A stretch of 64,000 nucleotides of DNA. Origin: Paralvinella palmiformis (taxonomy: Eukaryota; Annelida; Polychaeta; Terebellida; Alvinellidae). Made by a program: the position numbers and the translations under genes. The notes under the pieces are model-generated. The model saw nothing but the letters and a program-made list of their open reading frames with translations. It was not told the DNA's origin and did not search any database. Numbering within the stretch: position 1 is the stretch's first letter; every line of letters starts with the position of its first letter. This document shows, piece after piece, positions 14,225-27,700 of this stretch. The stretch is from positions 124,001-188,000 of the forward strand of contig JAODUP010000011.1 in the NCBI GenBank assembly GCA_025642065.1, given 5' to 3'.

Positions 14225-15270
14225 GTGTTACATGTTCACGATAATTCTCCATATCTCTTTTTATTCATTCGTATCTCTTAAGTATCGTAATTATGGTGTT
14301 TCGTGACCAACAGAAAGTCATTGCCCTATATGTAATGGCTGTTATCTGGCATAAAAGCTCACATCCACATCTCCTCAATAGACAAGTAGACAGTGGATAT
14401 AAACAGGGTTCGAATTAAGCACTAGCCCGTTAGCCCCGGGCTAATAGAAAAACCTGTGGGCTAATATAATATGTGTGTTATTACCCCGCAGGCTAATACG
14501 CGTATTTGGGGGGGGGGGTCTTTGGAGAATATCGCGATTAATTGAAGAAGTTCCCGTATACTCACAAGAAGCGCTGTGATTGGCTGCTTCGCGACCTGTT
14601 TACATGTATGGGGCCCACTATATAAATGCTTTATGGTTGTACATCGCATCATGTCTTCCACATATTACCACAATTGAGTGAGACTGCTGTATTGTTATTT
14701 GACCTGTCAGAATTTTGTGACATATGGTGACTGAAATTGGATAAATTTGCAGTTTATGAATGAAAAATAGATAAATTTGTTTTTAGAAAAACATTGCTAG
14801 ACGGATCAAATAGTAAGTATGATAAACCAGAATGGGTGAAAATATGAAGGAGGAGTTTACATGAATGAAATATACCAATGAAAACATGTACTGAGATCCA
14901 TCCAGTCTCCCACATTGCTCCATAAGCTTGCCAATTAAAAAATATTCCGGGAGGTGGGAGTGGGGGAGCCGGACCCTCCTACAATACCCTCGTTACACTC
15001 GAGCCTCGCTGCGCTCACTCTCTAACATTCGGTCTAGTGAAACTTTACAATGGCTAACAGATTTCACTGTACATTAGTCCTGTGGGCTAATGACTGAAAA
15101 ATCATACTTCTAACCCTGGATATAAGTCATACAACTGGTTCGGAGACTTGATGATTGGATATGTCCTTAATATAGGCAGCTGAAGTGGGGCAGAATATCT
15201 CGAACCATTTCCCACTGAACATAATAATAAGTGATATTGTTAGTACTGATTTATTAAACACGTAATTCCG
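14225..15270 (-). repeat. Right arm of inverted repeat IR2, split by an hAT-like element
   Basis: The parts 14225-14403 and 15119-15270 together match the reverse complement of 7700-8012. The intervening 14404-15118 is absent from the left arm. Confidence 0.85.
14404..15118. mobile_element. 715-bp non-autonomous hAT-like element
   Basis: The left end starts CAGGGTTCGAATTAAGC; the right end, reverse-complemented, starts CAGGGTTAGAAGTATGA, giving imperfect terminal inverted repeats. Flanking 8-mers GATATAAA (14396-14403) and GATATAAG (15119-15126) match at 7 of 8 positions, consistent with an hAT target-site duplication. Subterminal GGGCTAAT motifs occur near both ends. Its GC content exceeds its surroundings. 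No transposase frame is recognisable. Confidence 0.88.
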
Positions 15271-15626
15271 ATGTGTTTCTCCGAGTGATTTTCCAACTGA
15301 CAACGATGTTATAATTTTTTACGTACATAATTCAAAACTGTCTCTCCATTCTTAGTAATAACACTAATACCATTGATGATATACAGTTAAATATTTGCTT
15401 GGTTTTAAGAACATTTTTATTCAGATGTTAAATGTTCTGTATCTGGTAAGAAGCTACTATAATGAGACGATAAGAATTTATTTTTTGTCGTCACGTGTCA
15501 TTATATAGTGGTCACTCAATATATGCTGAGACTGTGAATTAATTTGTTTAGTTCAAACAAATGTAAATAGTCTTATACAAGTCAAAGTTAAGCAATAAGA
15601 GCTGTATGTACGTGGGTGCATGCATT

Positions 15627-15628
<2 letters not shown>

Positions 15629-15665
<37 letters not shown>
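15629..15665. repeat. (TA)n microsatellite
   Basis: Uninterrupted TA run, followed by an imperfect (GAT)n segment. Confidence 0.95.
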
Positions 15666-15667
<2 letters not shown>

Positions 15668-15719
15668 CGATAATGATGATGATAATGATGATAACACTGA
15701 CTCAGAGCATCAATACCCA

Positions 15720-16750
15720 AACATCCATAGAAACAAACCCCCGTAAACATATATATAACTAACCCTGAACAGACATATATGTAAACATCTATACATACAA
15801 ATCTATACATTTAAAATCTAAACAGTCATCAACCTACGAGGGCAAAAAATGTACGCTTTTCGAATGTCACAAATGTATCAACCGGATTTATTAATAAGTT
15901 ATTTAGGAAATGAAAGTTAAATAGATCAACGTAGAGGCTGAAAAATAATCTCTTCCTTCCATTCTCTGTTCTCTTGTTGTGTTTACAACTACCATGTGCG
16001 CAAGTGACCGTAAAACATCATTCTTCATCACCTTATTGTGCTTACGGGTTGATTCATTTAAGCTTCAGCCGTTCTACATAAAGTCATGGATTTGTTTTCT
16101 ATTAATGATGGGAATTAATTGATTAATAATACATATATTTTACATGAATCCACTCTAATTAGTCTGCATGTGTTTGATGTATTATATTTGCTCTTAAAGC
16201 AGCCATTATGCAAGAATGTCATCAGAAGTGAAAGCCCTCTTTGTCTTCATCGAGAACATTAGGCAATGCATTCGAACCCTACCAATAAACCTGATGTGGT
16301 TGGTAGCGGACCAAGTCATCTAAATCAAGAGAACTATCACATCGTTCTACATAACACGACATTTATTGCGATGAAGCATCTCGCACTGATCGTATATTGT
16401 CATAATTGGGATATAGTTGGGACAAACGAGACTGTACATCTATTACCGATCTCCAAATATGGCGGCGGATGGAGGAATCGCCACCATACGTTCATATCAG
16501 TGCCGCTTACACTACGTATGTTGCGTAATCATGGCCACAAATAGTAACTATTGATGCTTAGGCCAGTAAGAGAGGGGGGGGGCTGTAGGGAGAGCTATAG
16601 AGAGAGGAGGAGATCAGTAGACATCGCGGTGTGATACTGATGAACATGATGTAATAATGGATAAAATAAGACCACGGCTTAATGCTGATCGAGAAGATAA
16701 ATGTTTGGTGGTGGTATTTATAACGGAGCAACACTATCTGTCCTCCGTGA
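15720..16750. other. No gene recognised
   Basis: A 92-codon frame at 16266-16544 has no recognisable motif. A short stretch near 15990-16030 (GACCGTAAAACATCATTC) resembles the 3' end of the (ATC)n-tailed SINE family. Nothing else is seen. Confidence 0.5.
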
Positions 16751-17095
16751 GTGAGCTCCGGTGGCCTAGCGGTTATGCACCCGGCACTTGGTGCCAACGG
16801 TCGCAGGTTCGAACCCCGTAAGAGGTCGAAACTTTTCCAGGGATTAATTTCTCGGCTCACTACATCGTGGGTGGTTGAACACGTTAAATGTCTCCACTGA
16901 ATTATTTGAAATAAAGGGGGACGTTAAAAACCCCCTGAACACTCTGGCAGTGACCACCCTCAGGGTATTTCGGCTCCATCTTTCCGTACTGCTCCCCTGT
17001 GAGTGGTGGGGGAGGGGATTTCTCAACCACTCCAACATAGAGGCTGTGCTGATAAAGCGACAGCCTGGGGATTATCCCCGAACAAGAAACATCAA
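16751..17095 (+). mobile_element. tRNA-derived SINE (GAGCTCCGGTGG family), copy 1
   Basis: The head contains CCGGTGGCCTAGCGGTTA (A-box region) and GCAGGTTCGAACCCCG (B box). The body includes ATTAATTTCTCGGCTCACTA and AAAAACCCCCTGA, with a 3' end GCGACAGCCTGGGGATTATC. The same arrangement is found at 17707-18060 (opposite strand) and 54756-55115. Confidence 0.9.
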
Positions 17096-17338
17096 CATCA
17101 TCTGTCCTAATTGGCATCCTACAATTGTCAGTTCGTCATCGTCATGTACCGACAACAATTCCTCTCGACTTTAGGAGATTGGGTCAAATACGTAAATTAT
17201 GATTGAGCAAATATTACCATTGTGTTTATATATAGAGCATAGAGATTATTGATTGTTGAGGTAGATTTGATGTCACTTGTTTTTTGTGGACTATGTCATA
17301 TTTGTGTCGTTTCAGGGCTAAGATTTTTTCACCCAGTG

Positions 17339-17381
17339 TTAATAAAAGAAACAAGTATAATAAATGATTAATTTATCTCTC

Positions 17382-17455
<74 letters not shown>

Positions 17456-17570
17456 TTTAGCTGTGTATAATAAGGCACAGGCACAGAGAATCTCGAACCG
17501 TGAATTCAAACTCTGGACGTTTCTTCAGGGGACTGAATCCAGAGTGGCGACTTTTCTTCCTGAGACATGT
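17339..17570 (+). repeat. Composite repeat: unique flank, (GT)n, unique flank
   Basis: The left flank (GTTAATAAAAGAAACAAGTA...) is shared with 18571-18617. The (GT)n core spans 17385-17453. The right flank (TTTTAGCTGTGTATAATAAG, then AATCTCGAACCGTGAATTC) is shared with 34828-34945 and, more diverged, with 39311-39430. The frame across the core is only repeated Cys/Val. Confidence 0.85.
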
Positions 17571-17706
17571 GTAATGTCTCACCAGTCCCTAAGCCGCCAA
17601 GCAAAATCAAAATACGAATCACCTACAGCCGTGGAGTTTGGGTGTAAAACACCCAAGTCAGATCACGGCAGTAGTGAGAATGTTTAGCTTAATGGTTGGT
17701 TTTGTT

Positions 17707-18060
17707 GTTCGGGGAGAATCCCCAGGCTGTCGCTTAATCAGCACAGCCTCTATGTTGGAGTGGTTGAGAAACCTCCTCCCCCACCACTCACAGGGGAGCA
17801 GTACGGAAAGAGGAGCCGAAATACCCTGAGGGTGGTCACTGCCAGAGTGTTTTTTTACGTCCTCAGGGGGTTTGTAACGTCCCCCTTTATTTTAAATAAT
17901 TCAGTGGAGACGGCAGCGCCATTTAACGTGGTCAGCCACCCACGATGTAGTGAGCCGAGAAATTAATCCCTGGAAAAGTTTCGACCTCTTACGGGGTTCG
18001 AACCTGCGACCATTGGCACCAGGTGCCGGGTGCTTAACCACTAGGCCACTGGAGCTCACT
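17707..18060 (-). mobile_element. tRNA-derived SINE (GAGCTCCGGTGG family), copy 2
   Basis: Reverse-complement copy of the element at 16751-17095. The B box GGTTCGAACC and the A-box region read on the minus strand at about 17995-18050. With copy 1 it forms an inverted pair about 600 bases apart. Confidence 0.9.
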
Positions 18061-18570
18061 ATTAGCTTAATTATCTAAGCAGCCCTATTTATGGCTATTT
18101 TTCACTTGCTGTATCTTTCTTCAAAGCAATACTATATAAACTATATAACCCAATTGTTACCGTCTTCAAAGATCAGTTTTTACAACGGGCAGGCGTCATG
18201 AAGCGACTACTATTAAAACTGTTTATCTTAATTGCTATTAAAAGACTGACATCTGCGCTGAAGCAGACCGTATTAGCGCGTCATAGCTTCCGTACTGTTT
18301 GAACTATGTTATCATTTTCAAACCTGACCTAATTTATGCTATTCTAACTATTGTAGTTCTTAAATGTTATTTATGACAACCATATTAGAGCTAATATTGA
18401 ATGTCATAGTACAAACTGGACATAACTGGACCTAGGAAAGATAATTATATTCCCACATACAACCAAGGTGAATTATATATACAAGTAAACTTGTTATACA
18501 AAACACACCAACCGCTCGAACTGTGTCCAATGCCACCGCTCTAGATGCGATGCACTGTTTCTATTCCTGG

Positions 18571-18635
18571 GTTAATAAAAGAAACAAGTATAATAAATGA
18601 TTAATTTCTCTCTCTCCGTGTGTGTGTGTGTGTGT

Positions 18636-18670
<35 letters not shown>
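18571..18670 (+). repeat. Second copy of left flank plus (GT)n
   Basis: About 45 bases before the GT run are nearly identical to those before the GT run at 17385. The (GT)n core is about 18618-18668. The flank to the right differs. Confidence 0.9.
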
Positions 18671-19189
18671 CGCGCGCATGCGTGAGAAGCAAAACAATGA
18701 CACAATTATCTGGTAAAACAGATTTCCAATTAACTATTTGTTTATTCTCTAAACAAGTTACATCTGAAATCACTTAGAGAACCAACACGTATTAAATCAC
18801 ACACGCACGTACGCACACACACACATCAGATAACAAGCTCACATACTTGTGCATCAAAATAGATGATAATATCTTGTTTAACAATTATGATATCACGGGA
18901 TAGTTCACAGATCCCAATGACACCTTGATACCATCAGTATATTACACAGGAAGCATTTTAACAGCGGTATTCTCATCATTGTTTCACTGTGTATTCACAT
19001 ACGAGCGCACAGGTGATATCAGACATAAATTCCTCTCCATCAACCAAACAAATCTCCACTTTACGTTGATTAACACTTTCACGTCCCTGTCGGTACTCCA
19101 GCAATGACACACCTTCACTTCACCACCAAATCATCTACCCCCAACCAATTTAATTTGACAAAATTATATTATGAATAAATTGACAGCAG

Positions 19190-19641
19190 TGGAAATTGGG
19201 CATATCTGAGTTTATTGAAAATGCTAACCCTGTCCGTGAATGCGGGACATTTTTTTAGCTACATAATTACATTACATAAAACTTATTGGTTTAGGAGCAG
19301 TCAACTTAGCTTATTTAAAGAAACAACAGAATATTGGTTGCTATCGTCATCTTACCATAGACAAAGGGACCAACCTTTTTCTAGCCATTAATACTGGCGT
19401 AACATACCATCACAACTACGCCGGATGTCCAAACTAAACCTTACATGACAGCAACATGAACACATTCAGGTAGCATGCTGAACAGAAATGTCTTTCCTTA
19501 ATCAGTTAATGAAAATGCACACACATACACACACTTGTTTCTAGTCCCCCGAACAATCTGATCACATTCAATGCCAAAACAGGAACATATCGAACGCAAA
19601 ATATCACAAATCTAACATCTAAATAAGCTACATCACCGTAT

Positions 19642-19674
<33 letters not shown>

Positions 19675-20233
19675 TCATCTATATTATCTAACTTGGATTA
19701 TCTGGACTGGTAACTTGATTGCATTATGATTGATTATACACCGGTGCTCACTAATTTGGTTTTCTTACCACATCACACTATTATTAAACCTTTAGTCTGT
19801 GTTCTTGTATGTACATCATAAACAAACACAGCTAACTGACTAGGATTAATTATTCCTTGATGAACGTTTACAGAAAACTTGCTGATCGCGCTAACAGGAA
19901 TGACCAGCTGACTTGATACAATATTCCTGGACAAAATACGCGTCATCAACTAGGCACACACACACACACACACACACATCCTGCTGAACACATGATTACA
20001 GCCTACCAGTTAACACATTCCACTAGCATACAACATAGTCTACCTATTATAATCTGTGAATCAGTGGTGTAAGCATTGCCAGACAAATCTTATCAACTAT
20101 AACAAGAAACGATTCTGAAAATAATGCCATTCTAACAGGTCAACTTTAGTAAAATCAACAACAATTTGATCCGCACCCAAGGCAAGCATCCTCAATAGTT
20201 CAGTTGCCATGGTGATGGACATCGACCAAGACT
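19190..20233 (-). other. ACACA: Putative 3' UTR of acetyl-CoA carboxylase
   Basis: AT-rich sequence between the stop codon and the candidate poly(A) signal, with no competing frame. It contains two CA microsatellites, near 19648-19673 and 19953-19978. The extent is inferred. Confidence 0.45.
19211..19216 (-). terminator. Candidate poly(A) signal of the acetyl-CoA carboxylase gene
   Basis: TTTATT on the plus strand gives AATAAA on the gene strand, about 1 kb past the stop codon. It is the clearest canonical hexamer I found in the downstream region. The cleavage site is not determined. Confidence 0.45.
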
Positions 20234-20363
20234 TCACTGGGTCGTTCCTGATGACTCCATGGTGGCGAGAATACGGCTAACCTCTGTCCTCTGACTGGGC
20301 GTCATGTGCTGAGTGATGTGGACAATGGAGTCCATGGCCACTTCAGGATTCTCCTGGATCAGC
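20234..20363 (-). CDS. ACACA: ACC terminal exon 51 with stop codon
   Basis: Encodes [20 protein letters not shown] and [18 protein letters not shown], then TGA at 20234-20236. The ending matches the human ACC1 C-terminus (ILSTMDSPST) in length and character. Confidence 0.95.
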
Positions 20364-20820
20364 CTGGAAGACAACATATAATTTTTTGGTAGGGATTACG
20401 GTATTATGAAAATATATTTCACCCCTTCCGACCCCCCCCCCAAGCAAGTCACTAGTTGAGCCACGATCGTGTCATGTCCATAATGGGAGAATATGTTGTA
20501 TGCTGAGAGTTGAGGTATGTGCTGGAATGTAACAGATGATGATGATGATGATTGATGTTTTACAGCCACTTTTGTGCACATGGTAGGCTAAATGGGCCGA
20601 GCGACCTCCAAAGGCAATGAAACGAAGTCAAAGATGAAACAACCTTCAGATATGCCCACGCCAAGATTCGAACACGGGTGGTAGTGATCTGTGGTCCAAC
20701 ACGCTACTGCTAGACCATGGAGGCGCCCTGGATTGTAACAGATCTGAGTCAATTATAACAATAATGTAAAGGGACATAGAGTGGCTGTCTAGCTGAATAA
20801 AGCACTATATAAATGTCACA

Positions 20821-20853
<33 letters not shown>

Positions 20854-21903
20854 TAGAAGTAGGTAAACAACTGGATCAAACAGTTGGACGTGACACACAA
20901 CAATACAAGTCTTTTGTAACTGACTGTCTTTCTAATTGTTATAGGATTGACTATACTGATTAACCTTTCTTCATTATCATTACCTTTTTATCAAAGTATC
21001 AAACACATACAATCCAAGTCTAATAGAGCAATATTTATATTTATCAAATTAAATAAACCAATGATCAAAGACACTTGATAAAATGGATGATGTAATATGT
21101 CTGTTGGATGAGTCCATACTCATCTTACACTTACAGCATTCATGTTTCAGCAAAATGATTTTTTTAAACTGAACAGTGTACTTAAGTACTACTCACATTA
21201 TACTTAACACATGCACACAGACACAGAGAGAGAGAGAGACACACACACACACACATACACAGCTTTATGGCTGATGTCCAGAGTCACACCAGAAACCAAA
21301 CATAGCATGATCTTACCAATCATTTCTCACAACAATCTTATTGTTTTATATTAGTTCTTTTATGAGCATTTGGATACACACAATAGGTTAATGGAGGTCA
21401 GTTAGAAGAAGAACACCCTCAGATAGTGTGGCCTGTCAGGATCCAAACTAGTGATAGATGTATGTACCCAAATCGACCACAGAGATTCCCTCACAAAAAC
21501 CACAGTTCCACACATCAACAAACAAACCATATTTATCTGTATTAAAGAAATATTGCAGTCAGATCAATGACTAATGGCTAATAATTGACTTAAAACAAGC
21601 CAGAAAAACATCAAAGACACTCAAGTATCAATATGGTGTGCTATGATCTTCATGCTTAACAGTGTAAAATTCTTGCTTACACTAACACTTTTGCAGTCTT
21701 ATATAAGAGATGCTAACAGTCTTACAACCGACATACAAAAACATCACAAATGAACGGCAAACGTAGGTTACCGTATAAAACGCGTGTGTAGGGACATCAT
21801 AATGTACCAAACAAAAACATCATAATGTTTGACTGATTAAATCAGCGTCAATAGATTGAGAGAAGATCAAGCTGTTTGTTGTTTAATACCCCCCCCCAAA
21901 CAC

Positions 21904-21938
<35 letters not shown>

Positions 21939-24677
21939 CACACACACTATTCTAAATTTATCCTTTTTAAAGCTGTTGTACTTTATCTATAATACTTTCC
22001 TAGTTATTTCCCTCAAATGATAAGATAAGATACCAATCTATTCAAGCTGACCAAACACCCAACTCTATTAAGTTGCTTTAGAACCATTTCTTGTGTTTAG
22101 GGATGTTACGGTGGAGTTCATTTACCAGAAATCTGCCTGACATTGTAAAATGATAAATTTCAAACATAAATGTGCAACATCCCGAGGAAGTTGTTAATTA
22201 CCAAAAATGTGCATATTAGTGAAATGCATGCTTTATAGGTATGGCTACAATAAGTTCCAGTCATCATGAACCTATGTGATAGCATAATACAAATTACGTC
22301 ATCTGAATGAATAAATATATATGCATGTGCATGAGTAAACACACACACACACAAAATTTAATCTTCCACTGCTGTCAATCAAACCCAGATTTTCTATTAC
22401 AGTCATCTCCTACTTACCCTCTGATCTGCTGTATGACATAATCCCGCTGGACACATTTAATATTTTCATCCAGTACAGAACCTTCCCAGTTAGGCTTATC
22501 AAACTGGGAAGTAAGCCACTCCACAACAGCACGGTTGTCCTCCCAAAGATAGGCCTAAAGCAACATATAACATACAGTTAACATACAATACATCAAACCT
22601 GTTACACAATACAAACATATGATATGCTTAACCACCTCTACAGTCTAGTGGGTAAGAGCATGGGGCTTTCTTACTCATGGCCATGCTGTGCGGGAGGTCG
22701 GAGGTTCAAATCCTGGCGTGGCATTATAGTAGGTGAAGGTTTTCATCCAACCAGGCAATTGACAAGGTTTTCTCCCCCGGATATGAAATCTATTGTAAAT
22801 TCTAAATTTATTTAGAATTAGTCCTTGTGGTAAAGCAGTAAATTACAGACCATATGCATCTCCCTCATTTGTAAAATAACTGCCATTTCGGCCATTATTA
22901 CTATGCTTAGAATGTATGTACATTATATGATATATACAGGAGGCATTGTTCAACATACAAACAGTGACTGAGTGAGTGAATAATTTGTTTTCCTTAGGTT
23001 CGAATCTCACTTGAAGCACATAGCTGAGGGATAACTATATATAGAAATGAACTTATATGGTCAAAGCCTTCTATTTATAAATGAAACATGCCATGGACAA
23101 AAATAACAGGATTTGATTTAACCATATAGTGGTATATAGTACATACCGACCGCAGCGTAGTCATATTATGTAAGGTGTGTGTGGGGGGGAAGGGTGTTTG
23201 TGTGCATGCATGCCTATCTGAGATATTTAAATACACTCACATTAACAGCGCCTTGAGCTTCAACAAACCAACGACTTAACATTGATTTAATGTGTGCCTC
23301 ATTAAAATCGGGATTCACTTTCTGGATACGATATTTGACGGACTGCTCGAGAATGAGACGTCGTAGTCTCCAGTAAAAGTAACGCCGACTGGTACTCCAT
23401 GTAACTGTGTCCTATAAACATAAAAGAACTCAATAGAACCAGAATCAAATATGCAGAAATGTTCAGAAAAACACAAATAGTGCTCAGCATATGATTATTA
23501 CAACCAGGACTACTGCTTTATATTAGCACATATTATTACTGCTTAATATATAATATATAATGTTCATCTATAAGATGACTTCATTTATTAGCCGAATTGT
23601 ATTTATAATCACTTCACAGGAACTGCTTCAGTCACTGGTCTTAGTCAAGTGGCTGAAAGTGTGTATTTTCACACTATATTCCATTCATATTGAAAATGAA
23701 CCAGGTACTGAATAAAAATATTCTTTTCTGATGCATTCATCTCAAATTAGTATTATTAACAAAGTTATGCCAATGTGACCACCAATTGTGTGAGCAAGTG
23801 AGTATATTTTTACCTGTTGCATTGTGAACACCTAATTTTATAACTTGAAGCCATAACAATTGTTTTAGAATTATCTTCTGTTCAGATAGTTGGCTTAAAA
23901 AATTAATAGCTCACATTTGTCTCACAATGCTTGTCAACATTTATCCACCTAAAGTTTATTTCACCAAAATAGATGGTCACATGACAGTATTTTACAATGC
24001 ACTGACTGGGCATAGAATGGACTTATGATGATGTTATATTCATATTGTTCACATCTACTGTGGTTGAATACAATATACAGCTGTGATATGATTGTGTGGT
24101 GGTGATGTTCTGTGAAATAGAATATGGTACTGCATAGACAGCCATTTACATATTTTTCTCCTATTATCACCCAAAACCATTTGGTTTGTTTACTGATAAT
24201 TTGAATCAGATACACTTGGATGTAGACTATAATATTACTTCCTTGTCTTATACAAGACTATATAAAGTAATAGTAAATTGTATATGCAGAAATATTACTT
24301 AGAATCAATACAATAACAGCAACTCATATTTGTTATAATAATTATCACTTTATTAAAAGAGAAGTCATACAATTTCCAACTGTACTCACATTTATACAGC
24401 CTTTCTCCTGCATCCGACCAGCTGTGTCATGTAGATCAGCAAACATCACTGCCACTTGATGGTAGAGTGGCATGATAACATCTTCACGCTCTTTCATCTG
24501 TTTCTCCAGTGCTGCTCGCTCAGGAGGCTGAACCTCAGGAGATGCCATTTGTTCCTTGATCTTCTTACAGACAGGATCCAAACGATGCATCGTTTTACTC
24601 AAATCCTTATAACGAAACTTTATCTCAACCATACCCTCTGCCTCCAAGACTCCACCTCTGTTTTGTTAAATAAATAA

Positions 24678-24736
<59 letters not shown>

Positions 24737-27700
24737 AACACACACACAATTAATTCAAACCAGCCTTAATATCAGAATAACCGAAAATATGCTTTTGGCA
24801 ACATTCATTATGTAGAAAGTTCAGTGATGACAACTGTAGGTTAAAACAACATTATGTACATTATACCCAATTTTCCAAACACCAAAATTAAATACAAACC
24901 TGCTTTCTTTGTCAGCATACAGTTCAATGTATTGTGGATTGATTTTCGGGTCCAGTACCACCCAGGCACCACCTCTCAACTCCCCATAAGGTGGGATATA
25001 TATCAAGATTGGCTGTTTGTACTCACGTAGTCCATCAACAATATATGACCCATATTTGATGACCATGTCAAACATATCTGCACAAGGAAATAAGCATAAC
25101 TGCATGAACATATCACAGTACAAAATGTTTTTAAAAACTATATACAGGTCCAACTCAATTATCCGAAATGTCTGGGGGATGTAAAATGTCCCAATAATTT
25201 TCGGATAATCAAATTTTCGCATAATGGAATAATTCACCATATAGTCGGGTGTGGTACAGTATTGTCAAGCCATACATTGTCAATGGACCATGCCCGACTA
25301 GTCTAGATAAATGTCTGATATTCATGGCATTTCTATCATTAGCAAATTATGACCTGTTCCAGCAAAAAGGTTCTTGTGTTGAATTTTATAAACAATTTTC
25401 ATACTTCTAATTGAACAATTCTATTTACATGTATTTACCTAATTATTACAGAAGATATAATTCACTACCATTCGCACATCAAACTGGCCACACAACCCTT
25501 CTGTTTCATCCATGCATGCCCACGTATATCTACTGTACATTTAAAGAATAATTTTTATGTCCTTCTGTATTAACATTGTTCCATATTTGTCAGGCACCTG
25601 TTCTTATAGCAGACACTGTGATGTGCATTGGGTCAGCATCATTTGCTGCCTCCAGCTAAATAAGAGTTTGTTACAAATAGTGGATGGCTTCACTCAGTGT
25701 CCACAGATGGACACGATTTCATCGTTTTACGAAGTTTTGACATCTTGGTGTTTGGCTTGGTAAAACTGAACATCATTAATTCATCTTTCTTATGGCTAAT
25801 GTTACTGATTGTTGAACGTCCGATGTTGTACTGATCACTGATCTTTCCATGAGTGACAGCAGTTTCTTACTGTTTAATAATATCCAATTTGTCAATGATA
25901 GTCAGGACCACACTTACATTTTACACCAGTATTAGTCGACATCATGATAATATTTACTCAATATTGTGTAAGCATATAATATTGAAATATTCTCATCATG
26001 TAATGAAGACCTCAATTCTTGCCAATATTTATAAGCATATTTCACACTAATAGATCATTTCCATGACGCATGTGCAGTCGACATCTACTGCCATTTGCGC
26101 ATCAGTGAAGCCATGTAGTAGCATGAAATAAGAAGTGTAATTCAATAATTGTTTGTAAATTTACATTTTGGGGGATTCTTGTAGCAGTTTAATTATTATT
26201 TAATATAACATAGAATTATTTTTACTAATAGATAAGATTATTTGTATGAGGAAAGTTGACAGTTTTTTTTGCCTGAAAAAATTATGTTATTGAAAATAAA
26301 TCATCAAGTTGGGAACTGTAATAGACATGTTATCAATATATGAAACATATTGTCATCTACAAGATCTCACGATTGGTAAAAGAATGTTTTTATTATATGG
26401 TTCAGCGAGCCCATTGAAACATGACTCGCAAACTGGACATCTGCTAGATGGTGCAGTCGTCGCAGAAATTGTCTATTCATTGAAACTGATAGCATCAGTT
26501 TTCACAGGTATGGTTTATGCTGGTAACAAAAGCATAATTGATCACAGAAATAGCATTTGAGGGTGAGAATTGCTTAATCGAGATGTTCTGCTCCAAACCT
26601 ACTCAAACCTTGTGTCACTTTTAATTGTTTCTTTGAAATTTAATGGTCATTGCATAATGAAATTAATTACAGGTCTGAGAAACAAGATTATTTGAAATGT
26701 GTGAAAACAATCAGCTGTAGCAGAGATTTTTAATTTATGCACTTGCTGAACAAAATGATGCAAAATTAACCGAAATTTTATATTATCCAATTTTCAAGAA
26801 GTTAATCAAAATTTTGGTTAATTGAGTTGCTGATAATCATGCTGGACCTGTACTTATGAATTATATTCTGTAAAAAATTATTCTGCCTAGTTATCAAAAA
26901 CCATGCATGCCATTTACTCCATTTCACACTGTTACACTGAAAATAAAGTTTGGAATCAATACCAGCTTATTGATTCCTCTAAGTGAATAACAAAAAATAA
27001 TGGAACCAACATATACTATATTTTTCAAACAAAATCACATGTTAAGAATTCCATCAGATAATATAATCTAAGAATATCCAAGATAAACAATATTTCGAAT
27101 GAATCACCCAAAATCAAGTCAACGGTTATCCAAGAATAGCCGAGTTGACAATTTTCATACAGGTATATGATAGAATATGTCAAATCAAACCAACAGACAG
27201 AGCAAACTCCTTTATTAAGCACTGGATCCCAGCCTTCTGCACTGATATAATTATATTTCTGATTAAGGTAAAAAAAATTCCAGAAGAAAGATTATGGTGT
27301 CCAAGCCTCAATGTAAGGATTTTTATTCAAAAATTAGCATAATAAATTTGCAATATAGAAGTGTAGTTCATTAGAAAATTGTAATATTTGTATCATATTT
27401 TGTGATGCAATTCTGGTTATTTTCCACTTTGGTAAGAAATACATTATTTATTAAGTTTTCTACTGCAAAATCCTCTGTTTGTTACAATTCAGTACTTCTA
27501 TCAATTAAAAAACATCAATCTTTCTACTAACTGATGCATAACATGTTATTTTTATCAAATTATCCACAAATTTAAACTAAATTCATGAAGATAAAAGAGA
27601 TTCACAGTAAAAGTAACCCAAATTATGAGAATATTTTAATTGCTGACCTTTCATGCCTCCAGAGAAGCCCCTCCAGTTGGCAAAGATCATCAGTGGTAAC

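Noticed and set aside
16266..16544. 92-codon plus-strand ORF
   Set aside because: No motif, no splice context and no codon-bias signal that I can see; treated as chance.
16751..17060. tRNA gene suggested by A- and B-box-like sequence
   Set aside because: The same tRNA-like head occurs in three dispersed copies with a shared non-tRNA body and target-site duplication, so it is a SINE head and not a tRNA gene.
24456..24677. 73-codon plus-strand ORF opposite ACC exon 48
   Set aside because: Shadow of the strongly conserved minus-strand ACC exon.
25557..25763. Plus-strand ORF in the pogo-like element
   Set aside because: The recognisable transposase signal is on the minus strand; this frame is its antisense shadow.
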